From: Bryopsis sp. KO-2023
Taxonomy: Eukaryota > Chlorophyta > Ulvophyceae > Bryopsidales > Bryopsidaceae
Reading direction: 5' to 3'
Assembly: GCA_030272585.1 (NCBI GenBank)
Contig: BSYQ01000003.1
Location: 4,340,001 to 4,404,000, forward strand
Length of the DNA: 64,000 nucleotides
The notes beneath the pieces were generated by a model. The model worked only from the letters and a program-made list of their open reading frames with translations. It did not search any database and was not told the origin of the DNA. The first letter of the stretch is position 1, and the number at the start of each line of letters is the position of its first letter. The position numbers and the translations under genes are program-made. Positions 1 through 12,500 of the stretch are shown here, in pieces.

Positions 1-143
1 CACCACCATCTGAAACACATTTTATTGTTCCAGTGTCGATTCCCTTTTGGTTATTCTTCCAGTTGAAAATAGTAGTTCATGTAGGGAAGACTCTGCGATT
101 TGAATTTCTCGTCCAACACTGCAAAGAATGTCAAAATGTACTT

Positions 144-1379
144 CTAGTGGTTGGTCGAAGTGCCACCACGAACATTGACGAAACTGCCGAAGCCGTTTGT
201 GCCAACACCACCTCCAGCTGCGTTGATGGTGGTGGTCGCAAATCCAGGCCCAGTCTGACTGGTGCTAGCAGTGCCAGCATTTCCGGCAGTGAAGCCATTG
301 CCAAGGACTCCAGCATTACCATTACCGAAGGCCGTGCTGGTGACGATGGCTGTTTAAAATGCAAAGAGAAGGTACAATTAGGTTCCAACGTGAGTGGCAT
401 GCAGCTCCATACATATATGTTTTCTCTACGTAGTTGTTGAGGATCCTGTAAGATCGATGAAACAGAATGGAGCACCATCATATCATAAAAAGCTAGTGAA
501 GTCTGGTTGAATGACTTACGTGTTGCGGATTGAGCAATAGTGGATGTTCCAGCCTGTGCTGCTCCTGGACCTTGGCCTTGGAAGCCAGAGTTAGTCTGAC
601 CAGTTGCGAAAGCATTGAAGCCATTCTTGGTGGAGAACGTAGTTCCCTGGCCCGTTGTTGCAGTTGAACCAGACCCAATCGTGGCGATTCCAGTTCCATC
701 CACCCCGGCAGTGGCGACACCCCTCCCTGCATTCACATCCACAGGGTTCATTGTACTTCGCGCTGTTTTTCGAGCATCGATTCAGACATGCATGATTCCT
801 GTAAGCGTACCTGGAACGAATACTGGGACTCCAGTTTGAACGACTCCCACCGGCTGGGTGACAACTGGACCAGGAGTTTGAACGACCTGCACGGGTGCTG
901 GGACGACCTGCACGGGTGCTGGGACCACCTGTACGGGTGCTGGGACTACCTGTACAGGGACCGGGGCAGGCTGCACAGGTTGCTGAGCGACGGGCACAGG
1001 GGTTGGAACGGGAACTGGAACGGGAACAGAAACTGGAACAGGCACTGGTCTTGGCACTACCCTGGTCCTTTGTCCCTTCTTTTTGCTTTTGTTCTTCGAC
1101 TTTTTGCTCTTATTCTTCTTACCCGACAACAGGCGGCGTCCGAGGAAAGTGCCTGAGCAACGGGGAGTTTCCATTCACGGAAAGCATTGAAACATAACCG
1201 GTAACACGGGATTCTTCCATACATACAGAAGGCTTATTTTTACAGCTCGTGATGAAAGAACTACACACGACGGGAGATACCGTCGGTTGATCAACACCCT
1301 CACCAGAGTCGGCAGACACATCGCTCACTAGAAGGATGGCGACGAGGCCGAACAGGATAACGTATAAGGCCCTCGACAT
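144..1379 (-). CDS. Secreted low-complexity Pro/Val- and Gly/Ala/Thr-rich protein, function unknown
   Basis: Four exons (1199-1379, 811-1152, 520-762, 144-349) join in frame to a 323-residue protein with stop TAG at 144-146. The N-terminus is a clear signal peptide (MSRALYVILFGLVAILLVSD), so it should enter the secretory pathway. After a short Cys-containing segment comes a Lys/Ser-rich basic stretch, then a Pro-Val region (repeated PVPVP, then about four copies of PAPVQVV), then a C-terminal half rich in Gly, Ala, Asn and Thr. No catalytic domain is visible. Such composition suits a wall, matrix or mucilage protein, but that is inference. The first intron (1153-1198) is only 46 nt and is supported by the frame shift between the flanking ORFs. 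I recognise no homologue. Confidence 0.75.
883..960 (-). repeat. 21-bp tandem repeat coding for PAPVQVV units
   Basis: About 3.7 nearly identical 21-bp units run through this part of exon 2 of the secreted protein, encoding the heptad PAPVQVV. A separate hexamer-like array (ggaacn/ggaact) at about 995-1050 encodes the Pro-Val run next to it. Confidence 0.8.
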
Positions 1380-2056
1380 TTTGACGCTCTTTGCCTTCGT
1401 TTCTGTCTGAGACCGAGTGATTGGCAGGGGTTTTCGGTGAGGAATCAGAAACGTGGGAAGCGTTTTGTATCGCCCTGGGGCCGCTGGGCGGAGGATTCGA
1501 CGAGTCGTAATTGGTGATCCCAGCGTGAAACTGTACCTCTCAAACATGGCAGTCATCCGTGAGGTCGTTATGTCATCTTTAGGCTCTGCACCCGCAGCTG
1601 AAACGAACATTGGAAGTGGCGCCATGCCATGTGGCCGTGGTGCTACGAAAATCTGTACTGCGTGGGAGAATATCTTTTCAAGTAGAAGAGAGTGTCCAAT
1701 GGACTGTCTTTTCGCCACACGTGCACATATCTTTTACACGGTCCCTTGCTGTCCAAGAAGGCCGGGGGGAGGGGGCGGAGAGGGAGTGGGTTGATTGCCT
1801 GAGCTTCACTTGGAAATAGATATCTTTCAACAGTCAAATAGAGAACAGCAGAGCCACAACAGGGTGATGAATGGTGGCATAGCCAGACTCCACGCTGGAC
1901 TTCACAGTGAGTCTGGGTAATGGACAACAGCGAGAATTCCTGTGGTTCTCAACACAATGAATGATCCTCGTCATTTGCCACAACAAACCCCACAAAGCCA
2001 ACGAAGGCACTAACGTCTGTACACATTTGCCTATCCTCCCCCCAAAAAAGCCAAAC
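1380..2056. other. Intergenic gap between two minus-strand genes
   Basis: About 680 bp holding the promoter and 5' leader of the secreted-protein gene and the 3' side of the aminopeptidase gene. I see no convincing coding exon. A C6A6 run at 2038-2049 belongs to the homopolymer-junction set described in the findings. Confidence 0.5.
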
Positions 2057-4739
2057 TTAGTGCACATGTTCGCAAGGCGTGTCTTCGATGGTTCCCAATG
2101 GAGGCGGCACTCCATCCACATCAAGAGTCCCATCCACCTCAGCAAAAGTTTCGAAAAATGCCATGAAGTGTTGGTAGGTGAGGTCCAGATCGACGACGCC
2201 GCACATTTCCCGGATGCTGTGCATGGACAGCTGTGGGGCTCCGACATCGACAGTTCTGCAACCAAGATTGGAGGATAGGATTGGACCGATCGTCGAGCCG
2301 CACGGCATGTCATTCCGGACGCAGAAGTGTTGACTGGGGATGCCCCGCCTCTTTCCCACCTCGCTGGAAAAGTGGGGTGAAAGGAAAAGGTGTTAGGTGA
2401 CCAGGGGTGGTCCAAAAATCGAATAGAAAGTGTTATGCTACCAGGTGGACTGCCTAAATATTAACAGAAAAACCACGAAAAGCTTCAGAAAAGCTTGGGA
2501 AAACAACTCACTGTAATGATAAATAGTGCAAACCTGTATCTCCTCATTCATACAGAATGACATCATTTTTTGACAATTTTTTTTAATCCAGCATGCTGCA
2601 GAAAGGAGAGGAAACTCACATGAAAAGGGAAGACGAAACCAGATTGGATGCATATCGCTGATTGTTGTTGGTTTTCACCACCAACCCCTTGTGGAATTCG
2701 GGTATGTGTTCTCCATCATGTTTTTCGCTGTAATTGGGATGCAGCGCATGGGCCATATCAGCAGAAACCAAGAAGCTCTGTGAAAAAGCTCGTTCCACCG
2801 CATCCGTTTCTCCTCCTGTTTCAATTTTTGGTTGCAGATTACACAATCACAGTCAGCGATTCCTCCGGAAATATACCAATATGACCTCCATCGCCACCGG
2901 GACCACTGAAACTAGCATTTTGACAGCCGAGATACTCTTGCCTATGTCTTGATTGGATGCAAAAAAAGAATATAACAAAATTCCTGCAGGGAAGCACTTT
3001 CCAACGGATCGAATTTCCTTTTGCTTTCGACTCGCTGTCAGCAACACCGACCTGACATGCATTTCGACACTCGGCTGATGGTGTCCCGCATCACGGGGCC
3101 CCCTGCACCCACAGCGGAAGTCGAGCCCACTTCTTCATGGTCGAAAAGAGCTATCGCCCGCACAGCCGTCTCATTTGCCAAATGGGCTTCATCAGGGGTG
3201 GAATCCACGAGGGCCCGCAGTGCCCCATAACTGGAAGACAAGTTATCGAGTCGTCCGACGAACATGAACTCGTTGTTTGCACCGCCGATCACCCCAGGTT
3301 GGGTGTCGCACACGTTCAATTCGAAATCAACGATGGCTTCTGGCAGACACCTGCGATGGTGGGATACATACCATTGCTCAGGGCATGTTGTTTGACACGG
3401 AGGGTGCCTCTTTAGAATGTGGTGAATGTCTTGGTTTCACTTTTTTGGAAAACGCAGGCAGTGCCTGTACCCCTCTTCCAATGCATTATTTAGTTCTTTA
3501 CTTGTTTTTTTAAAATATATATGTAGATATACATTTGTATATGTTTAACTTTAGTATTTTTTTTTTCTTTAGTCTTTTTTTTTTGGGGGGGGGATATACA
3601 AACAAAGAACAGCACGGCTTGTCTTGTTTAACGGAATAAGATTTCGCATTCATGGAGCCTGGCTCACCCGAGCTCTTCCGCAAGAATGTCCAGCAGCAAA
3701 GGGTGGTGGCGGGATTCCTCTTCTCCAGAAGAACCCTTCTTCTCGACCTGAGTTTTTACGGCGGTCGCCAACATCGGTGCCAAGTGTGTTTGATGATTAG
3801 GTTTGAAACCTTCGCTGTAGAGGTTTCGACTCAAATGAATCGCCAGCATGGGAATCCTCATGATCGGCCTCTCCACCTTCACCAATTTGTGCGAAAGAGT
3901 TTTGCCGTCGGCTTCTTTCACCAGCACTCGACCAGCCACCGACAAATCGCGGTCGAACCAGGTGTGCCAGAGTCCCCCTCCATAGGTTTCGGCATTGATC
4001 ATCAGAAATCCCGATTTTTTTGATTTGGAACAAGGTTTGAGCTTCAAGCAAGGGCTGTCGGTGTGGGCACCGACCATGTTGAATCCGTTGCCTGGGACAT
4101 ACTTTGCACCCACCGCGAAAGCAACCAGGGTCGATTTGTTTCGGGTGAAAAAGTACCTGGGAGGCAGGGGGACAATGCATCCATCAGAACAAGTAAAATG
4201 CTGCAGTGGATGGGCTACGTAAAGCTTTCAGTCGACTAATAGCTCATCCCAAACAGAGTATCCTGTGCTGTGCATGCTCCATTTCTACAGTTTCTATATT
4301 TATGCATTTCCCATGTTTACGCTCCATTTGAGGACATTAACTCATGAACTAAACATTGGGGCTATCCCAAGCACCAATGCATCGGCATGCAAATCCAGTA
4401 AACATCAAAAAAATTCCCAGACACCAGTTTTCAAGGAATAAGGCAACTGACGTCTCTTAGACGGTTTCCCCTGACGGAGCTGACCGAGACCTCCCCCGTT
4501 CACATATATTTATAAACGTCAGTGCTGGTGGTGGGGGGGGATGCTGCAGCCCCAGATCTAGACTACCTGCCGCCAGGCTTCAGTTCCCAGTTATCCCTTT
4601 CCGACAGATGCTGAAACCCAGCCTTCAAGAGGAGTTTGCTGGATTCTTCGACAGCGTGGAACTGCGTCCAAGCCTTGTTGATAAAGTTCAACGTGTCGAT
4701 GGCGAAAGGTGGAACGTCTATTTTCGGCGTTGCTGGCAT
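2057..4739 (-). CDS. DNPEP: Aspartyl aminopeptidase (M18 family)
   Basis: Five exons (4567-4739, 3668-4156, 3052-3350, 2620-2815, 2057-2363) join in phase to 487 residues, the usual length of the family. The protein is a dinuclear zinc exopeptidase that removes N-terminal Asp or Glu; the eukaryotic enzyme is mostly cytosolic or vacuolar. Family motifs are present in order: FHAVEES near the N-terminus, [13 protein letters not shown] with the first metal His/Asp, [28 protein letters not shown] with GRLDNL, the [17 protein letters not shown] metal/catalytic segment, [12 protein letters not shown], and [10 protein letters not shown] close to the C-terminus. No targeting peptide is obvious, since the start [12 protein letters not shown] leads directly into the fold. 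Intron 4156-4567 contains a stretch of about 400 bp without coding potential. The identification is firm. Confidence 0.96.
3575..3593. repeat. T10G9 homopolymer junction
   Basis: Inside an intron of the aminopeptidase gene; an example of the recurring T-run/G-run (or C-run/A-run on the other strand) element listed in the findings. Confidence 0.9.
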
Positions 4740-5323
4740 TTTGCGCTGCGACCAAATCGAAACAGAAACGCACTCGTTCAGCGGGAAGCGGTGGTGTGTA
4801 TTTGGCTAGGTTTTATTTTTGTGGTCATGTCACACCTCCTGGGGCGTCAAACCGAATCAGGCCTTGTCAAAATCAACAGGAAATTGCTTTCACAACATTC
4901 GATTATGTCAGACAAAATCACAGGAATTGCTGGAACAGCTCCTCACGAGCCCTTTTTTATTAATCTTTCTGTTCTGAGATGCCCCGCCTCTCACTTTCAA
5001 CTTATGTACATGTATATATATATATTTATGAGTTGTTTTGCAACTCAAAACACTTGCTGTGCCAAATTCACGTTTCTTATCATGGTTGAGGAGAGGTGAA
5101 AATCGATGGTCTGCTGTTTGAACCCTTGCACTGCATCAAGATTCAAGACATACGATTCCTACCCAAAACTGTCATTACAACACCCAAAATATCCACCAAA
5201 AAGAGAATCAAGCATCATCTCATGTAGCCAAAAGTCAGCTGGAACAAAAAACGAAACACGCACTGCTACCAAAATTTGGCCGATGTCTGTCAACAAGAAA
5301 GTGGAATGGGGGGTGTTCCTCCT
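4740..5323. other. Intergenic gap, 5' of aminopeptidase and 3' of Rossmann-fold gene
   Basis: No coding exon recognised. It should contain the promoter of the aminopeptidase gene and the 3' end of the next minus-strand gene. Contains a short TA-rich run near 5010. Confidence 0.5.
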
Positions 5324-8156
5324 CTAAACTGCCCCCACCTCCCTCAGCCACTCCGTGTGTGTCGGGCAAGGGTCCGGCTTCCCAGATTTCGCAGCATCCT
5401 TGGACAAGTTGTAGAAAAATCCATTTCGCCACTCAAACTGCATGACCCCCCAAGAAAAAGTAAGCTGGCATTCAGGGCTCCTGTGTTTTCCACCCTCATC
5501 GCACGTTCGACCGTTGCTGGACAGATTAATTCGATATGTGGATATCCGTCCACCTACAGATGATTTCTTCACTAGAGTTCGGTGTATGGTGAAGCTACAG
5601 TCAGTTAACTCACCAATGAGCCGAAAAGGACAGGGTCGTTTTTTGGGGGGCAAATGCTAACTGTGGCTTTGGGGACGTACCTCCTTCAGGGCTGTTGGAA
5701 AATGTGCAACGGACATCGAGTAGGAGCAGAGCCTCTCCACTACGTTGTCTTCCAAAGTAATCCCCAAATTTGCTGAGCCGGCTGCTGCAAGCTCCTCTGT
5801 CAGACTTGCAACCTTTTCGATGACACACCGGTCATGCCACATTAACAAGCGCACTTCTTTTTTCCTTTCCAACGATCACTGTTTTATCTCCAGTCAGGAA
5901 TTGTAGGGATGGCGGTGGGCTGCCCATCGACATTCTTGGGGCTGTTTGTTGGAACCGAGGTTTGTGGAGGAGGGGAAAGTACATGGGAAAAAGAACTCTG
6001 AGAAAGCAAGAGATGGATATATCAGGGAAGTGCCAGTCAGACCCATTCATACCTCATCTTTGTGGTTTGCCACAACCTCACCAACGGTTGCGCTATGCCG
6101 GACACCAACCAGCATCATCACGCTGCACAAAAAAAACACCACCAATCATTTATAAGTTGCAGGAAGGCTGCATCATTGAAAGGGGAAAATCATCCATCCA
6201 ACCAACTCTATTCTCAGATGTTCATATCACATGTGCAGCACTCTTTCGTGTTTTATCATTCAAGAAATGTTACCTGCTTTCGATGCTTTTTTCAGAGGGG
6301 GGGGGGAAAGAAAGGTGGGTAAGAGTTGAATAATTTGGAGGGACACCCAGAATGTTAATTTTCAATAACACTTGATGTTTGGGAAAAAAATTGACGACAC
6401 ATCCTACCTGATCCAAATCAATTTTTCAAGCATGGCTTTCTGGTATTCCTCTTTTTCCAGCACCTGTGCAAATGCCACAGTCACCCTCTGATAGATAAAA
6501 CATATTCAAAAGGGCAAAAAACTGTCCAAAACTCTCCTCTCGAACAAAATCATATCGAGCTGATGGAACAGTCATTTAGTTTCGATTCTCAGCTGAACAA
6601 TGTTCATAAACGGCAAAAACATTAGAAGAAGAAAAGAACACAAACAATAAAAGGAAAGGCAACGTACCTTGCAAGAAAGCCCGCCAGATTCCAGGATTGA
6701 TGCGAATGCTTTCGCATGCTTTCCGGTCACTGAATAAAACCACGGCAGCCCATCAGGACATCAACACTTGCAACCTTACATGCATAGTCAGACTGTACTG
6801 ACGCTCGAAAATTGATTGTGCATGAACGTCGAAAAAACGAATTTTATGTTTTATGTTAGAAATGGAGGTTTACAGCTGAGTGGCAGGTGGTCTCACCAGC
6901 AGTCAGTCCCTCAGGATTCAACTCTGTTTTGCCATCGATAGGCTTCTCCCCGAGTTTCGCAACAGCAAAATAAACGAGGGCCTATTTCCCAACACAAGAA
7001 TCCTGTTTAAGCACCAACATCTCTTGCCACAGAGAATCGACACTTTCTACCCAGCAACAGTCAGACAGAATGACTTTCTTCAGCTATGTATCTTTCCCCA
7101 CGATTTTCAAAACTCGTCCAACCATGTGCACCGTATTTTGGAGCGTTGTTAGTTTTTCATTTTCGATGTGTCCTTCCCAAATCAATCAAACAGTTGAGGT
7201 AATTAACAGTTTTCAATGCCTGAACATGCACTGGATTCTTGTGGATCCACCTGAGTGTTTCCTCCCAGACCCTTCTCCTCCAACCAGGGTTGCAACATCC
7301 CATTCTGAATAAAAACCAGATCTGCATTACACCACAACCATGTTTTGGAAAAACTCACACACACAAACACACATCTAGCATTGCTTTTCTCAACTTCAAC
7401 CCCCCCCCCAAAAAAAAAAATAAAATAAAATAAAAAATGAAAGTATTGATTAATAATAATGAAGTAAATAAATATATTTATATACATACTTTAGCTTTCT
7501 GTTTCTGACATGATTCCCTCCTTGTTTCAGTTACAAACGTCGTTATCTTCCGCTGAATGTACAAACCTTCGTGTCTCTCTGGTGGGGTGGCGTCCAGCAC
7601 TGCTTGGAGGTCGTCGTTGCGGGTGCATACGATAATGGGACCACTACCACTGCCGTCAGCCGCAACCTTTCCCCCTCGTTTCACGACGTCCTGAATCACA
7701 AGGCGTCCAAAACCGTCAAATCAGCCCGCTCAAGAAGGATGCAGTAGGAACGCGACGGTGCAGGGCTCGACGGAACACTTACCACTTTATTCGCGCACAT
7801 GTCCTTTAAGGCAGACCCCACTCGGCCGCCACCCACGATCGTCACCGTCTGAACAGAAAACGACAATCCTCGTCACATAGACGTCAAAAACAGTGGTGTC
7901 GAATAGATCTCGAACTGATGGACCGTAGCGCAGCGCGAACCTCTTCTATTAATCCCTGAGCACGACAGGCCATCGTCAGCTTCCTGGGTCGGCTGGAGAA
8001 AGAGTATCTGGTTGGGATCTGCGTCAGGGCCGCACTGGCATGACGGCTGATACAAGTCGCGCGAGAACTGCCGCCACAGCGAGCTGGTCTCGGAAAAAAA
8101 AATTGCCGCCCGGTCTTGACCAGTCGGAGGGTGCGACCCGCAGCGATAACGGACAT
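5324..8156 (-). CDS. Rossmann-fold NAD(P)-binding protein, probably plastid-targeted, function unknown
   Basis: Ten small exons (7941-8156, 7783-7848, 7567-7690, 7251-7321, 6897-6981, 6668-6729, 6408-6487, 6053-6122, 5681-5812, 5324-5437) join without a phase conflict to 339 residues. The first 60 or so residues are rich in Arg, Ser and Ala without acidic residues, which suggests an organellar transit peptide. A dinucleotide-binding motif follows (TVTIVGGGRVGSALKDM), then PPERHEDLVFIQNGMLQPWL, NPEGLTA, a C-terminal SVAHFPTALKEFEWRNGFFY and KPDPCPTHTEWL. I remember this set from a conserved family of plants, algae and cyanobacteria that resembles ketopantoate reductase/6-phosphogluconate dehydrogenase folds, but no reaction can be named. 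The acceptor of exon 5681-5812 (AAAAG) is weak; it was chosen because it restores the family alignment. Confidence 0.82.
7400..7420. repeat. C10A11 homopolymer junction
   Basis: In an intron of the Rossmann-fold gene, reading T11G10 on the coding strand, about 80 bp before the exon at 7251-7321. Confidence 0.9.
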
Positions 8157-8461
8157 CGAGCGTTGGCGGAAAAGGAATTCGTGCCGGTTTGCACCGGGGA
8201 TGCTTTCGCCGTTCAGATAAAAATGACCAGAAACTGGTGTCTGACATGAGGTTTGTGTTAGCCATGTTTAATACACATTACACCACCATGTCCACATGCA
8301 ACCGTCAAAATAGTGGCTGGGCGGGAGGCAGGAGCCTTTGTTGAACCGAACGAGTTACGCGCGCGCGTCTTATATTACTCCGAACGTTCTCTCGGCGGAC
8401 GCAGTGAAACTACCAAAAAAAAAATAGCTCATCAGCCTTCGCTGCTTCAAGGAGAGGAGGC
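8157..8461. promoter_or_regulatory. Divergent promoter region
   Basis: About 305 bp separates the start codons of the minus-strand Rossmann-fold gene and the plus-strand hydrolase. It includes an alternating CG run near 8350-8360 next to a tcttatatt stretch. Sharing of promoter elements is inferred from the head-to-head layout only. Confidence 0.45.
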
Positions 8462-9166
8462 ATGAACCACCTGCTGGCGACCATAGGACTGGCACCCATC
8501 CTTCTCGCTCAGGGAAGCTACGTCGTCAGCACGATCCAAAAACTGCCAGAGCCGCCAGGTGAAAGAGAGGGGGTGGCTGGTGAGGGAAAACCTTTGCGCT
8601 TGTTGGTGTTGGGGGACTCGTCTGCGGCTGGTGTGGGTGCACCGACGCTTGACGAATCTTTGTTGGGGCGTGTGGTGGCTGGACTCGAAGCGACCTACAG
8701 GGTCGAATACAAGCTCATAGCTCGCACAGGGGCCAGGACGCGCGGCACTCTTGGTCACCTGAACAAACGACCTGAGGAGGCGTTCGATGTTGTAGTCGTC
8801 GCGTTGGGCGTCAATGACGTTGCTGCTGGCAGGTCAGTCAGTGCGTGGTCGAACGACTTGGGTGAGCTCGTGGAGCTGCTGCGTGCTAAGTTCAGCGCTC
8901 GTTACATCTATATTTCTGGCATGCCGCCCGTCTCGTCTTTCCCCGCGTTGCCGCAGCCGCTTCGCTGGTATTTGGGCAGTCAAGCCAAGAGGTACGACAT
9001 AGCTCTCGAGGCGTTCGCGGAGTCGCAAGCAGACTGCGAACACGTGCAGCTGGACTTTCCGTTGGAGCGTGACTTGATGGCGAGCGACATGTTTCACCCT
9101 GGGCCCAGGGTCTATGCTCAGTGGGGAGGAGATATCGCCGAAAGAATAGTCGAAGCGGGACGCTGA
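8462..9166 (+). CDS. SGNH/GDSL-type hydrolase, bacterial-like and intronless
   Basis: A single-exon ORF of 234 residues beginning ATG with an N-terminal hydrophobic stretch (about residues 3-20) that could be a signal peptide or anchor. Block I is LLVLGDSSAAGVG with the nucleophilic Ser, block III is VVVALGVNDVAA with the oxyanion-hole Asn, and block V is SDMFHPGP with the catalytic Asp and His. This is a complete SGNH set, so the protein should be an active esterase, lipase or acyl-hydrolase; the substrate cannot be predicted. Unlike most of its neighbours it has no intron and its sequence style (compact, bacterial GDSL) hints at horizontal origin, though intronless genes of clearly eukaryotic type also occur in this window. 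Confidence 0.9.
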   Translation: MNHLLATIGLAPILLAQGSYVVSTIQKLPEPPGEREGVAGEGKPLRLLVLGDSSAAGVGAPTLDESLLGRVVAGLEATYRVEYKLIARTGARTRGTLGHLNKRPEEAFDVVVVALGVNDVAAGRSVSAWSNDLGELVELLRAKFSARYIYISGMPPVSSFPALPQPLRWYLGSQAKRYDIALEAFAESQADCEHVQLDFPLERDLMASDMFHPGPRVYAQWGGDIAERIVEAGR

Positions 9167-9588
9167 CGACTGCGCGAGCGTTTTCAAAACGCTTGCTCGA
9201 CATTCGATGAGCGAATCGGTTAAATTGGCGTTCCAAGAATTGACTGGACGCAACGTTGTGCGTTCGTCTCATGAATGCATGTTTGCATTACAGCAGGATG
9301 TAACTCCCTTTTTTGGAATCGAGGGGGATTTTTTATTTTTTTATTTCTATTTTTTTTTGGTGGTGTTGTACCCACAAAGTTGGTGTGGTGATTGTACGAC
9401 CGGGGCAAGGATAAAACTAGACACATTGTTTGTTATTCGCCTTTTTAAGGTCACTGTTGTAAGAGTTTTAAAGAAACAACAGTGGACAAAGAAAGACAAG
9501 CAAGGTATTGTGAAAGAGTACTTTCACAAAAACAGAAAATCCGTTTAAAAAGAAAAGCAGTGCTGTCATTGCGGTGCATCTATATTTT
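9167..9588. other. Convergent intergenic gap
   Basis: Between the plus-strand hydrolase and the 3' end of the minus-strand FKBP/TPR gene. T-rich tracts (9330-9360) and no coding signal; it should hold both 3' untranslated regions. Confidence 0.5.
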
Positions 9589-12500
9589 TCATCGTGCGAA
9601 GAAATTCTTGAATTCTCCCCTTTGTTTGTCAATCGCTGCCTTTTGCCTTTGCTTGTTTTTAACGATGGCAGCATCTATGTCTGTCTTCATGCCCGGGTCC
9701 AATTCGAGCGCCTTATCGAAATCCTCCATTGCGCTTTCGTGGTCTCCTTTCAACGACAAGGCCCTTCCTCTCCTGAATATGATTTTCGCGTTTTCTTCGT
9801 CCATCCTGTTTTTCACAACAGAAACGTGGGTTTTAGAATGGGTCGAGCCGAAATGATAAGAACACAGCATCCTCTTTTTTTTCAACATTTCTTTTATTTG
9901 TTCAATTTTTCACATTTTAGATTTCTTTTAATTAATCATTTTCGAACATTTTAGACAACCCTCCGACTGGTTTTGATGGTTAATGAGCTTCCGCTGAAAC
10001 TTGGGGTTATAGATGTGAAAAAGCAACAAAACAAAACACAACTCTCGGTCGAAAAAAGGCTTTTACCTCAGAGCCTTGTTGCACCACTCCACAGCCTGGG
10101 CATAATCATTTTCTTGAATGCAACAGGAGGCCAGATTCCCCAAGCAAGCAAGCTTGATTCCGTCGACTTTTTCAATCTCCTCCTCTGTGTCGAAGTCTCG
10201 AAAGGCCGTCAGGTTTCTTATCAGCTGCAGAAAAACAAGCTTCGATGACAAATAGCTCCAAATACCCAACCACCACCATGAAACATCAAATCAACTTCCC
10301 AGTTGGTCAACAAATTTCCAGGCCTGGAAAACCCCCACCCAACACCCGCAGAAGCAAAACGGCAGCGATTTGCAAGCTAAAACATTCCACCCAACCCACC
10401 TTCTGATATTTCATCACAGCCAGCTTGTACTTCCCATCTTTGAACAGTCTATTCGCCAGCTCCTTAGTGCTCTCCCCCAATTTGATCACCTCCGCTGCCT
10501 TCGCACCAGCCCACTTCGAATCCTTGTCAAAGCTGATCAGCGAGATCTCAAATTCCACATCCAAGTTTCTGTCGATTCCTGGAGGAGGCTCCACGGACTC
10601 CTCGGTGTAAGCCATTTCAGCAGCACAACGCAGATTGGATATTTCGCCTGGCAACATGAGCCTCACGCATCCTTCCACGCCGTTTGGCAGTTCTCCACAT
10701 CCTGAAAGAACAATCTTTATTACCTTTCGTCAGGAAAATTAAACGTTGCATTAGGTCAATGACCCGACTCCTTATTCTTGAGTTTTGTGGTGGTGGAGTC
10801 TTTTTAAAACCCTGAAAACCCTGAAAGCAACAAGAACGAATAATGCACTTTGTTTTGGAGTTGTCAGGTTGATGAAAAGAAGAAAATAAACTCACCAATT
10901 TCGATATCCAATGGATCTCCACTGGATTCGGCAGAGTCGAACACCCAAGTTTCGGGTTGATTTTCGCTCTCTTTCGATAGGGGCCTCGCTTTGTAATGCA
11001 CCCTAACTGCACAATCCTCCATGGGGCAGTCCATAGGAAATTCACCCACACCCTCGACTAATCTCCGTTTTATCACTTTTCCATCCCCATACATGTCGCG
11101 AACCTTGCAATGAAATTAAAGAAAAGTTAAAACATGGCCAAGGAATGAAAAAAAACACAGATCCTGCTCATCACTTTGTATGTGTGTTTTTCTTTTTTCT
11201 CAAGTTTTTTTTTTGGGGGGGGGGAGGGGGGTTGGATATTCTACGGCGAGCATCTGAAAAACATCGTAGGCAATAATGATATGATAATGACGTGGAGGGC
11301 AAGCAAAAACTCAAACAAGCAGGGTAAAACAAGGGATTTGTTGTCAGTCATGGCGGGGGTACAATTACTCAATTACCTGGGCAACGTGTTTGAGATCTAT
11401 TTCGATCTCAATTTGATGCAGGCTCTCTGGAGCTGAAGGGAATCTACCACTGGGACCGACGAACGAATCCACGGGGATGACAAACACCGACCTCTCTTGC
11501 TTGACCATACTGGTCAATGCCCCTTCGACACCTTTCCAAAAAAAACAAAAAACATTGACACCACTGGGCAACTCGCTGGGCACTCAAGCCTTGATAATAT
11601 AGAGTTGGAGAAACAAAAACATCATCAAACAGATCAGGGCTGACGCCTACACAAGCGCAAACGTTGCTCCTGATTTTGCAAACAATTTCACTGTCTGAAA
11701 GCGTCCAAAAAAAATGAGTGATGCGTACCCTCTGGTATTTGATTGGACCCCATTGCGATTTCAAGAGGATTGGCCTCATCACACTTGAAAAACGGTTCTC
11801 CGCTGCACTGAATCCCATCACTCGACGGAGCCCTTGCTGTCAGACATGCACGCACCTTCCCCACCACAAGAAAAACAAACAGAAACTCTAACATAAAAAT
11901 ACCCCCACGCCCCTGACAACTCAAATTCATTGAATTTTCACAACCCATCGAGTTTCTTCGACGAGTTTCTCACTTCATAAGGGGGCCGCGGATTTTCCCA
12001 GCCTTGGCCTTCCTTCAAAACGGTTTTGAGCAAATATAGATGATCCCCAGACCCGACGTTGTACACATCATCTCCAGCTGGATGCCAGCTGACGAGCCGT
12101 AAATCCACAGTGAGGTCTCTCCCTTCGCATTCTTTGAATTTGTCTGGCAAATGGAACTCACACTCGGGGTGCTGGAAGAAAAACTCTGGTCGGACTCTCA
12201 GCCCTCGCCGCTCCCCTTTCCTCATGTCTTGATTTAATAAACACACACACACAAAAGAAGTGGGGGGGGGGGGGGGGATGCGTCAGGATTCGATATCAGC
12301 AAACTGTCCCCCACCTTGCTGAACCAAATAATTCTTTCGAGTCGTCAGACTTGCCCAGAGTTGTTGCAATGTTTTTTCCTGTATATTCTTCCTTTTTTTC
12401 TTTAGAAAATGTTTATGGATATGGCCATCATTTCGATATCACCTTTGACAGCAATCTCCAGCCCTCGCGGCATCCTGGGGGATTTTTCCAACAGGAATCC

